A stretch of DNA of 64,000 nt, taken from Macrosoma leucophasiata. Its lineage: Eukaryota; Arthropoda; Insecta; Lepidoptera; Hedylidae. A model generated the notes under the pieces. That model ran no database searches. It had not been told where the DNA came from and saw only the letters and a program-made list of their open reading frames with translations. The DNA lies in contig JAWQUS010000032.1 of NCBI GenBank assembly GCA_036365455.1, forward strand, positions 14,516,001 to 14,580,000. Direction: 5' to 3'. Of this stretch, positions 37,001 through 40,415 are shown one piece after another. The position numbers were made by a program, and so were the translations under genes. Position 1 is the first letter of the stretch. Each line of letters opens with the position of its first letter.

Positions 37001-40000
37001 TAACCAGATACAGACCCTATCGAATAGGAAAGAGATTTTGGCTGATTTTGGCTCTGTAGAGTGCAGCGTTATCTGTTTCGCACACTGCCTACGTGTCGTT
37101 TGTCGATAATTTTGATCAATTCCGCACTATCAGCACTTACGTAGGCAGTGTGCAACAGAGATAACGCTCTACGAAGTCGAAACTAGCCATAGAGCATCAC
37201 GGGCCACCGGCCGCGGCGGACCGGATGGGAGTAGCCATATGCAGGCCCTCCCTTCTCAAAGTACAAGCACAAGTGTTCCTATGCCTGTCGCCGAGATGTT
37301 TAACTGTGTGCGTGAAATTGTTTATGTATTTTGTTAGAGTCGAGGTGAGTTTCGTAGTAATAGTCGAGTTTTGTAGTGTCACACGTATTTCCCCCCGCAA
37401 AGAATGACAGACTATTTTGCATCTAATAAACGAGGGGAGTAGCCACTCCCCTCCGGCAGAGAATATGTAATAATATTACGTATAGAATGGACACTTCGAC
37501 GTCTCGCTCGATTTCCCCGCCTCAACTAACCTTCTCCCCTCTTATGGGCAACGTTTGGTATTCTCTACGTGCTACGCACACAGGTGCACGTGTAAATTAC
37601 ACGTCACCGATTGATGTCTGTGTAATAGAGATCAAATTAAGTGTTTGTATGGAATTTTGGCGGAGTGTCCGCGGTGTGCCTCCGGTCCGCCGCAGACGGT
37701 GGTCCGTTTTGTTCTATGAAACAAGCCGATTGTCTCTTTCCAAAGGTCGATGTGCAATATTTCTCGCTGGGTAATGTATGTGTGTAAACACACTATGCCG
37801 AAGCTACGCGACGGAAGTTCGGCACTAATACGCCTGCAATGCTATTTGAAATACTGACGACACACTATGTCGAAATTACGCTGAGTTATAGCGTACATCG
37901 TAAATTCGGTCGGTTGTACGACCGAAGTTCGGTTCGATTGCTGAATGCAGACATTATGCCGACACACACCACACTGATCTGAACTTCTGGTGCGAAAGTT
38001 CGGCACTTATGTCATATCAGCCGAATACGTCGGGACGTAAAATCAGCCGCCGAACTTCCGTCGCGTAGCTTCGGCATAGTGAGTGTGTTTACACACTAGG
38101 CCTGGGTTGCACCACGACTTTTGTTAAAGTCAGTTAGGCAAGGCTAGGCTTAGTGTTATATGCATACTTGTCCGATAAAAAGGACTAAGCCCTTTTATAT
38201 CACTTACTTGAATACCATTGTTACAGCAAATGGGCGGCGGTGTAAGAAACTTCCCACATCCACAGCAGAGGCAACAGATGCCTAATTCTGTAAGTATACT
38301 TTTTGTATTTTGATGTTTTGTTTCAGTACTGTGTCTAATGTTGTTAAATAGATAATTTTATTTATTCACTGACGTTATTGGATTCACAAATATTATTTTA
38401 CGCGAAACTTCTTTCCGTTAACTGCCTCAGTAGTTCAATCTCCGTGTCGGACGCCATCGGAGATTATCCTTTATGTCTGATGCTATTGGGATTTTTCCAT
38501 AATCTGAAAGTTTCCCAGTAGAGTTTAGTAATGATCATAGCGATGTCAATCTCTCACACAGTCACAAAACGTAACCGTCGAATCGTGGTGTTCGCATGTA
38601 TGCTTCAATTTATGCATTTGTTCTCTGCTTACCCCTTCGGGAAATACAGATGTGTTAGTGAAGGTTAAATTCGAGAGAGGTTTATTTTGGATCCATTTCA
38701 GAATCTACTCGTATATCTATTATGAAAATACCGATTGCTTTTGAGATTATTATAAATTACTCAAAAATGCGAGCGCGCATGGCCCGGCGGCTAGTGTAGA
38801 TCATACCCGATCTATTCAGTAAAGCACTACGGGCGCGGTCGGGTAGTGTGATGGGTGACCGCTAGTGGCAAATTAAATGCGTGTTCCCGTGCTTCGGAGG
38901 GCACGTTAAGCCGTCGGTCCCGGTTGCTATCGATAGATAGCAGTCAGTCGTTAAACCTTGTCGCAGGCCTTATGGGCGGTTTGAAAACATCCGACAGAGG
39001 GTTGGCCACTAACCCACCACCCACCTCCACCAATCCGCATTGGAGCAGCGTGGTGGAGTAAGCTCCAGGCTTCCCCCCAAAAAGGGGAGAGACTCGTGCC
39101 CAGCAGTGGGACGTATAATGGGTTGCCATTATTATTATTATATTAAAAAATTATTTAAATTTCGGATTGTTGTTTACAGGACAACTTCAGCCGGATACGC
39201 TAGTTTTCTATACATTTTTGCTGAGATTACCGATAACGGGACATTTTCGCTTCTTAAAAAAGTTTGCCTGGGACACCGGGACCGCCTGCCTGAAAACGGG
39301 ACGTATAGTCACGTTAATGATACATCACTTAATTTGTATTTTGTTTCAGTACAATATGAACAATATGAACCGCAGCGTGGGCGTAGGTGGCACCACCCTC
39401 CAACAGTTACTCGTGCAGTCACACCAACGCTCACTCAATGGTACTGTAACCGGTTAAGCCTCTTATAGACATTTTTCGAGAGTCTTAAGCTGCGTACAAA
39501 TTAACCGCGGCAAACCATCGAACATTGGCGCGGCGGCGTATATTGGCGTTGTGCAGTATAGCTTGATGTCAACGTGCAGTCGTTGGAACTGCAAACCAAA
39601 TGCAGACATGCAAATAGAGTTCAGTTGAAATTGTGTCCGTTTGTCTAGAGACTGTGTGTCTACTGCGAGTGTTTGTGTGTATTCGAACGTTTCAGAACCA
39701 TTTATGATTAGATATTATTTAAGATATTTACATTTACTGACATTCAACCTTTACCATAGACGTCACGTTATGGTGACTGTAGCAATTATAGCTTTTTTAG
39801 ACTATAATTCAGTATGACTGCAATATTTGAACGTCTGCTGTCTGAAGGTGGGGTCAAGAGTCGGGACTTGTCGTGAAGATACATACATACATACGTACTG
39901 TATAATTTCGAAGTTTTGTTTTAATGTAATGAAGGTGGAAAACAAGCATGCAGTTCACATTGATGTTATGTGATGACTGCAGCCTATAGACCCTCACCAC

Positions 40001-40415
40001 CAACCAACCAAGACCAGAGGTCAAGATGCAGATGCGTTAGCTTACCACCCCCTGAGACCTAAGTTATGTTTTTGTGATTGTTATTACAAGGTCATTCATT
40101 ACCGTCTGACCGGAACACGATAGTGCTGTACTACCATGTAGCGGCAGATAAATTAGATAATGCGATGGTGCCTACGTTTTCGCGCTCCCACACTGGAATT
40201 CTACCATCTGTAAAAGTATTAATATTTTAAAATCTTTTACAGAAATGGGCGGCGGATCAGGTGGTGGCGATAATCAGCTAGCCAGATGGTTCTCCCCCGA
40301 ACTCCTCGCTCGTGCATCAGCCGGAAAACTGCCCTCCGTGCACGTGCCCAACGCGCTATCCCTCGAGGATCTCGAGCGACACCATCACTCGCCCGCGCCG
40401 CCCGTGCGCAACTGA
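9889..40415 (+). CDS. 4E-T: eIF4E transporter 4E-T (24 exons traced, 5' end open)
   Basis: 4E-T (EIF4ENIF1) binds eIF4E, carries it into the nucleus and represses or shields mRNAs in P-bodies together with DDX6 and LSM14. Joining the 24 exons listed separately gives 955 residues with every phase compatible; the human protein is 985. In order: YTRDELM (YxxxxL-phi eIF4E site, residues 26-32), DPRERV and SPQRRSF (exon 3), RRIGSGRI (exon 4), EPEWFSGGPTSQ with IELRGFD (Cup-homology, DDX6-binding; exons 6-7), NLDDFLKFDNIPDVL (exon 9), SRFSRWF (exon 10), LLDMLRRA (exon 11), FTPTS-VLRKM (exons 19-20) and ARWFSPELL with LSLEDLE (C-terminus, LSM14-binding in the human protein). Poly-Q and poly-G runs sit in exons 14-15. 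The first exon starts two bases into a codon, so the initiator is upstream or at ATG 9939. Introns total about 28 kb and are heavily invaded by repeats. Confidence 0.93.
10257..10335 (+). CDS. 4E-T: 4E-T exon 2
   Basis: Acceptor TTGTTTCAG, donor GTATGT. One base completes a leucine codon, then 26 codons (VLKRRSDSPNEEDRG and on). Ends in phase 0. Confidence 0.88.
10545..10788 (+). CDS. 4E-T: 4E-T exon 3, DPRERV / SPQRRSF block
   Basis: Acceptor ATCGACAG, donor GTAACA. Carries RERDRERRSADPRERVRKE and VLSPQRRSFTSGC, both matching conserved blocks of animal 4E-T, then an Ala/Pro-rich tail. Very GC-rich against AT-rich introns. The long open frames on the opposite strand here are GC artefacts. 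Confidence 0.93.
11155..11834 (+). pseudogene. Tandem duplicate of exon 3 and intron 3 start (decayed)
   Basis: 11169-11296 repeats the 3' half of exon 3, including the CCAAGACGCAGGATCAAG end and a GTAAGA donor. The sequence after it repeats intron 3 (CTCAAATAGTCTCTTAAGTC). The Ser/Phe/Thr block is frameshifted against the later part, and much of the alanine-proline stretch is lost. No acceptor was recognised. A family A repeat (11511-11766) sits inside this copy and is absent from the original, so the duplication is older than that insertion. Confidence 0.8.
11511..11766 (+). repeat. Family A SINE-like repeat, sense orientation
   Basis: Full-length copy from TGGTAGAGCTCAAGTGACGG to CCATTACATAAAAAAAA. 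It splits the duplicated intron sequence of the exon 3 duplicate. Confidence 0.88.
12745..13505 (-). mobile_element. 5'-truncated LINE with 13-bp target duplication
   Basis: The insert is flanked by TTTTGGCTAAATG at 12732-12744 and 13506-13518. On the minus strand it ends in a short ACAT/ATAC tail, as in RTE/Proto2-type elements. The C-terminal part of a reverse transcriptase ORF fills nearly all of it. Confidence 0.9.
12762..13496 (-). CDS. LINE reverse transcriptase, C-terminal fragment
   Basis: Encodes 244 residues resembling the thumb and C-terminal region of non-LTR retrotransposon reverse transcriptases. Diagnostic pieces are VDEIVYLGCAFSKDG, LLYGSESW, AVEMRSLRKICGVSL, MLRWFGHIERM and GCRGPGRPRLTY. 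The catalytic palm (YADD-type box) and the endonuclease are absent because the copy is 5'-truncated. The frame is intact to its stop, so the insertion is fairly young. It lies antisense in 4E-T intron 3 and is not expected to be functional alone. Confidence 0.88.
   Translation of the reverse strand: MNVDKTKVLVFERDEQRTNARVVVDDAVLEQVDEIVYLGCAFSKDGRYTTDIERRVLAGNCVNGALGKLLESKHLSQRARLAVHNAVLTPTLLYGSESWVCRKEHESKLNAVEMRSLRKICGVSLTDRVRNEYVRKRLCVSDSIGVKMKKGMLRWFGHIERMSNERMTKQIYNANVDGCRGPGRPRLTYHDQIGRVLSDGGVKSLRNRRACMKRMMKVDEAREVCQNRDVWRSILSAYPVRDLA
13975..14345 (-). mobile_element. Family C tRNA-headed SINE, near full length
   Basis: On the minus strand it begins with TTCGAAGCGCGCATGGCCCAGCGGCTGG-type tRNA-like sequence (A box TGGCCCAGCGG). 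It continues through GGAGGGCATGTTAAGCCGTC and GCAGTGGGACGTATAATGGG and ends in a TTATTATTATTAT tail. The copy at 38768 is its opposite-strand counterpart. Confidence 0.88.
14507..15248 (-). pseudogene. Broken coiled-coil protein ORF, antisense in intron 3
   Basis: From an ATG pair at 15248 a frame starts MMTRKALSRQEESRLQ. A one-base frame change near 15170-15185 leads into a long frame (KKEMAELHCQYLLANEE and on). This is interrupted by one TAA at 14726-14728 and continues in the same frame to a stop at 14507. About 255 residues in all. Heptad-like leucine and glutamate spacing predicts coiled coils at both ends. Between them are a VTIDLTCDTP segment resembling a SUMO-interacting motif and a lysine-rich stretch. 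No introns are apparent, so a retrocopy or a recently inactivated nested gene are both possible. I do not recognise the family. Confidence 0.5.
15791..15938 (+). CDS. 4E-T: 4E-T exon 4, RRIGSGRI motif
   Basis: Acceptor CTTGTCAG, donor GTATGT. The first two bases complete a glycine codon from exon 3. Starts RRIGSGRIMVRD, a hallmark of 4E-T, then a proline- and arginine-rich tail ending in repeated Arg-Asp-Arg-Glu dipeptides. Confidence 0.93.
16245..16312 (+). pseudogene. Decayed duplicate of exon 4 3' half (copy 1)
   Basis: The pattern CCGATACTCTGCCGCCCG, then CGCGACCGCGACGTGCGG, then TTTAACGGTATACGG follows the exon 4 segment CTACCGTCCGCCGCCC, then CGCGACGCGCGGGTCAACGG. TTTAAACG in the middle and substitutions destroy the frame. 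Confidence 0.6.
16415..16447. repeat. 13-bp perfect hairpin
   Basis: ATCGATAGTATTG at 16415-16427 pairs with 16435-16447 around a 7-nt loop. Confidence 0.9.
16685..16780 (+). pseudogene. Decayed duplicate of exon 4 end and donor region (copy 2)
   Basis: ATCGACCGCGACCCGTGGGT, then GGCGACATGTATGCTGAC, then CACTGTGACACACTATTGTAC parallels exon 4 end plus the start of intron 4 (GGCGAGAGGTATGTCGAC, then CACTGTCACGCACTATTG). The real splice donor is changed to ACATGTATGC. Confidence 0.65.
16862..16975. mobile_element. Foldback MITE fragment
   Basis: Contains inverted arms (TTTCACATCCTTCTCTTACT and GTTAGAGAAGGATGTGAAA). It ends with a GGTGCACCCAGGCTT terminus shared with the MITE at 26403. Confidence 0.6.
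17134..17345. repeat. Old foldback repeat, empty-site paralogue of 37059-37790
   Basis: Inverted arms around GCGTTATCTCTTTCGCACC and GCAGCAGAGATAACGC. It matches the sequence on both sides of the family D MITE at 37188 and holds the uninterrupted target AAACTAGC at 17263-17270. Confidence 0.75.
17482..17571 (+). CDS. 4E-T: 4E-T exon 5
   Basis: Acceptor GTGTGCAG, donor GTATAT. One base completes an arginine codon. Encodes YDRRSFGRDSFSSDIK and a charged Arg/Glu tail. Confidence 0.9.
18055..18212. mobile_element. Penelope-like terminal fragment
   Basis: Shares TTTGGCTACACTCATTGAAATAAAAC and GAAGCGACCGAAACGTCGGGTTGATTTT with the two ends of the element at 56787-59393. No coding sequence is left. 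Confidence 0.75.
18226..18342 (-). repeat. Family F poly-A element, part 1 (split)
   Basis: ATGGCATCGCTATTACGCAT, then CGATATTTCGTATTCG, then a CAGTCAGTCAGTCA run, as in the copies at 24966 and 33905. It is interrupted by the insertion at 18350. Confidence 0.8.
18350..18654 (-). mobile_element. Foldback retroposon with a tRNA-like core, 13-bp target duplication
   Basis: Flanked by AATTATTTATTAT at 18337-18349 and 18655-18667. About 60-bp inverted arms (18400-18462 and 18590-18654) enclose a tRNA-like sequence. The insertion interrupts a family F element, so it is younger than that element. Confidence 0.85.
18424..18500 (-). other. tRNA-like sequence (probably a SINE head or tRNA pseudogene)
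   Basis: Minus-strand acceptor arms GACTTCA and TGAAGTC pair perfectly. A D-arm GCTC/GAGC and a T-arm GCGAG TTCGAGT CTCGC are clear. The anticodon stem CTGG/CCAG holds only four pairs, and the loop would read AGA (serine) without the long variable arm a serine tRNA needs. One extra base separates the T-arm from the acceptor stem. It is therefore unlikely to be a working tRNA gene. Confidence 0.55.
18668..18935 (-). repeat. Family F poly-A element, part 2
   Basis: Continues the copy begun at 18226: TAAAGCGATGGCTACTTTACC, then CAAACAAAATGCCACTAAC, then AAATACACCAAGAAAACG. Confidence 0.8.
19010..19078 (+). CDS. 4E-T: 4E-T exon 6, start of Cup-homology block
   Basis: Acceptor TTATTTCAG, donor GTAAGT. 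Encodes DDNRRSGGRFSQRRFEKE and DEPEW. The tryptophan codon is split with exon 7, as expected from the conserved EPEWFS motif. Confidence 0.94.
19402..19688 (-). repeat. Family A SINE-like repeat, full length
   Basis: T run at 19402-19414, core CAGTTCACATTGATGTTAAG, and head CCGTCACTGGAGCTCTACCACC. Confidence 0.88.
19888..20016 (+). repeat. Family A SINE-like repeat, 5'-truncated
   Basis: Starts at GGCGTCAGGAGTGGTAACGC and ends at CCATTACATAAAAAAAA. Confidence 0.85.
20325..20424 (+). CDS. 4E-T: 4E-T exon 7, DDX6-binding IEL/GFD motif
   Basis: Acceptor TTGTACAG, donor GTATGT. Encodes FSGGPTSQLETIELRGFDEP, the strongest family match in the window, then a lysine-rich end. In 4E-T and Cup this segment docks onto the DDX6 helicase. 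Confidence 0.95.
20516..20808 (+). mobile_element. Family D hAT-like MITE, full length
   Basis: Terminal repeats CAGAGAGCAAC and GTTGCTCTATG. Target duplication ATTTCGTG (20508-20515) and ATTTTGTG (20809-20816), seven of eight identical. It lies 91 bp after exon 7. Confidence 0.9.
21182..21398 (+). mobile_element. Family E element, 7-bp target duplication
   Basis: Begins CAGAGAATATGTAATAATA and ends GGAGTGTCCGCGGTGTG. Flanked by exact GTAATAG duplications at 21175-21181 and 21399-21405. No ORF, no A tail and no obvious long inverted repeat. Confidence 0.88.
21466..21600 (+). CDS. 4E-T: 4E-T exon 8
   Basis: Acceptor GTTTTCAG, donor GTGAGT, 45 codons in phase 0. Ser/Pro/Gln-rich (SRSPSERWRDSSPAPSQ), low complexity, probably disordered. 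Confidence 0.9.
21617..21748. repeat. Two-copy 85-bp tandem repeat in intron 8
   Basis: AAGGTGCAGCCTCATGCAGC with CGCTCGACGCTCG is repeated 85 bp later with small changes. Non-coding. Confidence 0.6.
21968..22115. mobile_element. Penelope-like terminal fragment
   Basis: Contains CTCATTGAAATAAAACTAATTTT, then AAAATCAACCCAACGTTTCGGTC, then CAGCTTCCTTGGCCTCGG, matching the left end of the element at 56787. Confidence 0.75.
22134..22247 (+). CDS. 4E-T: 4E-T exon 9
   Basis: Acceptor TCTGTCCAG, donor GTGAGT, 38 codons in phase 0. Ends DFNLDDFLKFDNIPDVLT, matching the conserved acidic/aromatic block after the Cup-homology region. Confidence 0.93.
22517..22627 (-). repeat. Family A SINE-like repeat, 3' part
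   Basis: T run, then GTAATGGAAATGGCAAACAGGC and TCACATTGATGTTAAGTGATG. Confidence 0.8.
22676..22945. repeat. Family G RTE-like tail
   Basis: ACTAGCTGACCCGGCAAACTTCGTATTGCC, then CCAAATCGGTCCAGCCATTC, then a TATATATATAG end. It finishes about 30 bp before exon 10. Confidence 0.75.
22975..23083 (+). CDS. 4E-T: 4E-T exon 10, SRFSRWF motif
   Basis: Acceptor TGTGCCAG, donor GTTAGT (weak fit after the GT). Encodes NGTSEAEGSRFSRWFRRESP, then a helical HYERLLHNMVD. Ends one base into a codon. Confidence 0.92.
23163..23375. repeat. Family G RTE-like tail, second copy
   Basis: ACTAGCTGACCCGGCAAACTTCGTATTGCC again, with a different deletion pattern from 22676. Exon 10 lies between the two copies. Confidence 0.75.
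23572..23930. mobile_element. MITE with about 35-bp imperfect inverted termini
   Basis: The left end GGGCGCGCCCCAGTAATCG, then GCAACGACCG, pairs with the right end CGGTCGTTGCGG, then CGATTAATGGAGCGTACCC. No target duplication could be assigned with confidence. Confidence 0.6.
23950..24236 (-). mobile_element. Family C SINE, both ends incomplete
   Basis: GGGGAGGCCTGGAGCTTTCT, then CGGATGTTTTCAAACCGCCC, then CCTCCGAAGCACGGAAACGC. It ends about 28 bp before the exon 11 acceptor. Confidence 0.85.
24265..24435 (+). CDS. 4E-T: 4E-T exon 11
   Basis: Acceptor CTATTCCAG, donor GTTAGA. Encodes NVFLPISPAARQ, a His-Pro dipeptide run, then PSLLDMLRRANAS, matching the conserved FAPI...ILEMLQKA segment of 4E-T. 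Confidence 0.92.
24966..25345 (-). repeat. Family F poly-A element
   Basis: T run, ATGGCATCGCTTGTTTTGCA, CGATATTTCGTATTCG, the CAGTCAGTCA run, and CAAACAAAATGCCACCAAC. It stops about 30 bp before exon 12. Confidence 0.82.
25375..25511 (+). CDS. 4E-T: 4E-T exon 12
   Basis: Acceptor AGTTGCAG, donor GTGAGT. Encodes VSVGKIHSLEELEARLRPPP, a His-Ala-Pro repeat, and DLSAFKRL (compare MTAFNKL in vertebrate 4E-T). Phase 0 at the end. Confidence 0.92.
26062..26402. mobile_element. TIR MITE with an internal family B SINE
   Basis: TAGGTTTGGTTGCACCAAAATATT at the left and AATATTTTGGTCCAACCAAACCTA at the right are inverted repeats. Family B sequence occupies 26160-26346 inside it. Confidence 0.8.
26160..26346 (+). 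mobile_element. Family B SINE, 5'-truncated
   Basis: TTTCCCAGTACCTCGGATTTTGG to GGGATTACAGGCGTGAAGTTACG. The tRNA head is missing. Confidence 0.85.
26403..26557. mobile_element. Foldback MITE adjoining the previous one
   Basis: Starts AGCCTAGGTTGCAACC and ends GGTGCAACCCAGGCT, with long inverted arms (GTTATTGTAACATTTCCCATC and the reverse). Confidence 0.75.
26630..26938 (-). mobile_element. Family B tRNA-headed SINE, full length
   Basis: Minus strand: TGCCTCGGTAGCCTAGTGGTAG (A box) and GGTTCGATTCCCGGGC (B box) near 26938-26870. The body runs to GGGATTACAGGCGTGAAGTTACG. Confidence 0.9.
27367..27468 (+). CDS. 4E-T: 4E-T exon 13
   Basis: Acceptor TTGTGCAG, donor GTAGGT, 34 codons. LAQVSGGHAVAAEPP, then a poly-proline run and MSLLQ. 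GC-rich. The preceding intron ends with a short GGTAA repeat (27314-27335). Confidence 0.9.
27807..28026 (+). mobile_element. Family E element, 7-bp target duplication
   Basis: CAGAGAACAGGTAATAATAC to GGAGTGTCCGCGGTGTG. Exact CCTCTGG duplications at 27800-27806 and 28027-28033. Confidence 0.9.
28126..28152. repeat. (TGTC)n microsatellite
   Basis: About six copies of TGTC. Confidence 0.9.
28195..28426 (-). repeat. Family A SINE-like repeat
   Basis: Contains TGATGATAAGTGATGACTGC, CGATAGTGCTGAACACTATC-like core and the head CGTCACTGGAGCTCTACCACC. Confidence 0.82.
28592..28711 (+). CDS. 4E-T: 4E-T exon 14, poly-Q
   Basis: Acceptor ATGGTCAG, donor GTATGT, 40 codons in phase 0. MLNKSMEQQQKAQ, a glutamine run, then PPHIPQELLYKLLQVQQ, matching the ILQELL segment of 4E-T. 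Long overlapping frames in other registers downstream are not supported. Confidence 0.92.
28712..29740. other. Intron 14 proximal part, no gene
   Basis: GC-rich low-complexity sequence (28770-28990, with two near copies of CCGGATGGAG-GGTCCAGGGGCACAC) gives long open frames in several registers. No splice-compatible or recognisable protein is present. The rest is AT-rich. Confidence 0.5.
29750..30212 (+). repeat. Family A SINE-like repeat split by a family D MITE
   Basis: Family A sequence runs 29750-29890 and resumes at 30178 (ATTGTTTGCCACTTTCATAACATAAAAAAAAAA). The A tail ends about 11 bp before the exon 15 acceptor. Confidence 0.88.
29891..30177 (+). mobile_element. Family D hAT-like MITE nested in family A
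   Basis: CATAGAGCAAC to GTTGCTCTATG. Target duplication CTTGTTTG (29883-29890) and ATTGTTTG (30178-30185). The uninterrupted target is readable in other family A copies (GCTTGTTTGCCAC). Confidence 0.93.
30223..30355 (+). CDS. 4E-T: 4E-T exon 15, poly-Q and poly-G, abutting mariner
   Basis: Acceptor TTTTGTGTAG, 44 codons plus one base. Gln run, eight glycines, then AADRELLQRPEAQAIIH. The phase-1 end pairs with exon 16 (GLKGGEITVAHL). The donor is GTACGG, a poor match to GTAAGT, because mariner-derived sequence begins right there. If the donor fails, the frame runs on without a stop into the transposase. Confidence 0.85.
30356..31246 (+). pseudogene. Mariner transposase remnant (Tc1/mariner family)
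   Basis: The frame begins TVDVKDAPRSGRP, that is at the linker after the first helix-turn-helix, about 65 residues into a normal transposase of about 345. It continues through the second HTH, then WVPHELTERN, TGDEKWITYD (first catalytic aspartate), GIIHYELLPPG and VVFHHDNARPH (second). A small deletion near 30980 shifts the frame and ends it at 31012-31014. The last block, HPPYSPDLAPSDFHLF (third aspartate), is read in another frame to 31246. With the head missing and the frame broken it cannot code for an active transposase. Motif spacing suggests the irritans/cecropia-type mariners, an inference. Confidence 0.9.
30356..31303 (+). mobile_element. Mariner element, 5' part missing
   Basis: The 3' inverted repeat is present at 31275-31301 (on the minus strand TTAGGTTGGGGAAAAAGTTTC), followed by TA. 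The 5' inverted repeat and the first HTH region are absent: homology starts within a few bases of the exon 15 boundary. Confidence 0.9.
31304..31915. other. Intron 15 remainder, AT-rich
   Basis: Between the mariner 3' end and exon 16. No repeat family or ORF supported. The phrase GTTGTTACGGGGCCATACATT at 31859-31879 resembles part of family A. Confidence 0.4.
31916..32034 (+). CDS. 4E-T: 4E-T exon 16
   Basis: Acceptor GTTTGCAG, donor GTCGGT (weak). Encodes LKGGEITVAHLMQQLGNPGL, then HRDLLLTILRLHHQRQ: amphipathic helices typical of the central part of insect 4E-T. Phase 0 at the end. Confidence 0.92.
32407..32594. mobile_element. Foldback MITE in intron 16
   Basis: Arms of about 80 bp are inverted: ACTTTTACAAAAAATG with ACCGCCGA at the left; TCGGCGGT with CATTTTTTGTTAAAAGT at the right. 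AT-rich centre. Confidence 0.75.
32605..32706 (+). repeat. Family A SINE-like repeat, 5' part only
   Basis: GAACGTAGGCAACACCGCATTA, then GCCAAATGGTAGTGTTCAG. The 3' part and A tail are missing. Confidence 0.7.
32783..32879 (+). CDS. 4E-T: 4E-T exon 17
   Basis: Acceptor CATCTACAG, donor GTGAGT. QMGSPLPGGVGAPHLVVPP, then PLRLSPIPHP, Pro/His-rich. Ends in phase 1. Confidence 0.9.
33140..33330. repeat. Family G RTE-like tail
   Basis: TTATAATATTACTGGCGGCTTCGCGCCG, then TTTTTCAAATCGGATTAGTAG, then CAAACAAACAAACAAAC. Confidence 0.7.
33492..33548 (+). CDS. 4E-T: 4E-T exon 18 (57-bp microexon)
   Basis: Acceptor TGGACGCAG, donor GTACGC. Two bases complete an alanine codon. Encodes FCVSPIMASPNTLSVHHP and ends in phase 1, as did exon 17, so skipping it would keep the frame (57 = 19 x 3). 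Confidence 0.85.
33905..34285 (+). repeat. Family F poly-A element, opposite orientation
   Basis: Runs from AAAACTGGGAGTTTTGGCGGG to ACGATGCCATGAAATTAAAAAAAAAAAA. The A run at this end identifies the sense strand. Confidence 0.85.
34605..34771 (+). CDS. 4E-T: 4E-T exon 19
   Basis: Acceptor CCCCCTAG, donor GTCAGT. APARIPSPRELAAHTQSIMQ, then a charged helix IKKKLEEQRENYRRRHE, then PTPISFTPTS, matching the SFTPTS block of vertebrate 4E-T. Phase 0. Confidence 0.94.
34810..35435. repeat. Diverged direct and inverted repeats in intron 19
   Basis: GGCCGACCGCCTAAGTC, then TATCTTGTCAGTTTCATACCGCC, recurs as GGCTGACCACCTAACTAATGC, then CATCTTGTCAGTTGCGTACCGCC, about 426 bp later. An inverted piece, CGAAAGTATTAG with TTAGGCGGTCG, closes the block. 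Probably a decayed DNA element. Confidence 0.5.
35569..35673 (+). CDS. 4E-T: 4E-T exon 20
   Basis: Acceptor ATTTGCAG, donor GTATGC, 35 codons. Starts VLRKMTAEKE, which directly continues the FTPTS of exon 19, as in vertebrate FTPTSVIRKM. Confidence 0.94.
35698..35835 (+). mobile_element. Family B SINE, 3'-truncated
   Basis: CTGCTCCAGTAGTCCAGTGGTAG with GTCTTGGATCCATCCC (degenerate B box), then TTTCCATTTTCGGAAGTTTCC. The body after it does not match. Confidence 0.7.
36360..36583. mobile_element. 224-bp MITE with 27-bp palindromic-type termini
   Basis: CATTAGTTCGATCGTCGAAC with TAGTGAG at the left and CTCACTAG with TTCAACGATCGAACTAATG at the right: 26 of 27 bases pair. Each terminus is itself nearly palindromic around CGATCG. 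Confidence 0.82.
36641..36718 (+). CDS. 4E-T: 4E-T exon 21
   Basis: Acceptor TCACACCAG, donor GTATGA, 26 codons: GNQSGAPTMGYAPTPDYPQ, then YLNQQQ. Frame-preserving, low complexity. Confidence 0.87.
37188..37718 (-). mobile_element. Family D hAT-like MITE carrying a nested family E element
   Basis: CATAGAGCATCAC at the left and GTTCTATG at the right. Target duplication AAACTAGC (37180-37187) and AAACAAGC (37719-37726). Family E at 37457-37678 interrupts it. Confidence 0.88.
37457..37678 (+). mobile_element. Family E element nested in family D
   Basis: CAGAGAATATGTAATAATATTAC to GGAGTGTCCGCGGTGTG. Exact CCTCCGG duplications at 37450-37456 and 37679-37685. Confidence 0.92.
37791..38081. mobile_element. 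291-bp MITE with perfect 33-bp inverted repeats
   Basis: CACTATGCCGAAGCTACGCG with ACGGAAGTTCGGC at 37791-37823 is exactly inverted at the right end. Interior repeats of the GAAGTTCGG theme. Flanks TGTGTAAACACA and GTGTGTTTACAC are themselves near-palindromic, so the target duplication is ambiguous. Confidence 0.88.
38227..38289 (+). CDS. 4E-T: 4E-T exon 22
   Basis: Acceptor GTTACAG, donor GTAAGT, 21 codons: QMGGGVRNFPHPQQRQQMPN. Phase 0 on both sides. Confidence 0.87.
38423..38660 (+). mobile_element. Family B SINE, diverged
   Basis: AACTGCCTCAGTAGTTCAATC head, TTTTTCCATAATCTGAAAGTTTCCC body, and TACCCCTTCGGGAAATACAG end. Confidence 0.75.
38768..39143 (+). mobile_element. Family C tRNA-headed SINE, full length
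   Basis: GAGCGCGCATGGCCCGGCGG (A-box-like), GGGAGGGCACGTTAAGCCGTC-type body, and the GGACGTATAATGGGTTGCC, ATTATTATTATTAT tail. Confidence 0.9.
39350..39440 (+). CDS. 4E-T: 4E-T exon 23
   Basis: Acceptor TTGTTTCAG, donor GTACTG. YNMNNMNRSVGVGGTTLQQ, then LLVQSHQRSLN. Ends in phase 1. Confidence 0.9.
39925..40206 (-). repeat. Family A SINE-like repeat
   Basis: TTTTAATGTAATGAAGGTGGAAAACAAGC tail side; head GCTCCCACACTGGAATTCTACC. It ends 36 bp before the last exon. Confidence 0.82.
40243..40415 (+). CDS. 4E-T: 4E-T exon 24, C-terminus and stop
   Basis: Acceptor CTTTTACAG. Encodes LARWFSPELLARASAGKLPS, VHVPNALSLEDLERH and stops at TGA 40413-40415. This parallels AKWFGSDVL...ISVDELE at the end of vertebrate 4E-T, the part that in the human protein binds LSM14. 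Confidence 0.96.

Larger units (their letters stand above)
37059..37790. repeat. Old foldback repeat interrupted by a family D MITE
   Basis: The flanks 37059-37187 and 37727-37790 together match 17134-17345. The arms GTTATCTGTTTCGCACACTGCC and GGCAGTGTGCAACAGAGATAAC are inverted. Confidence 0.75.
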
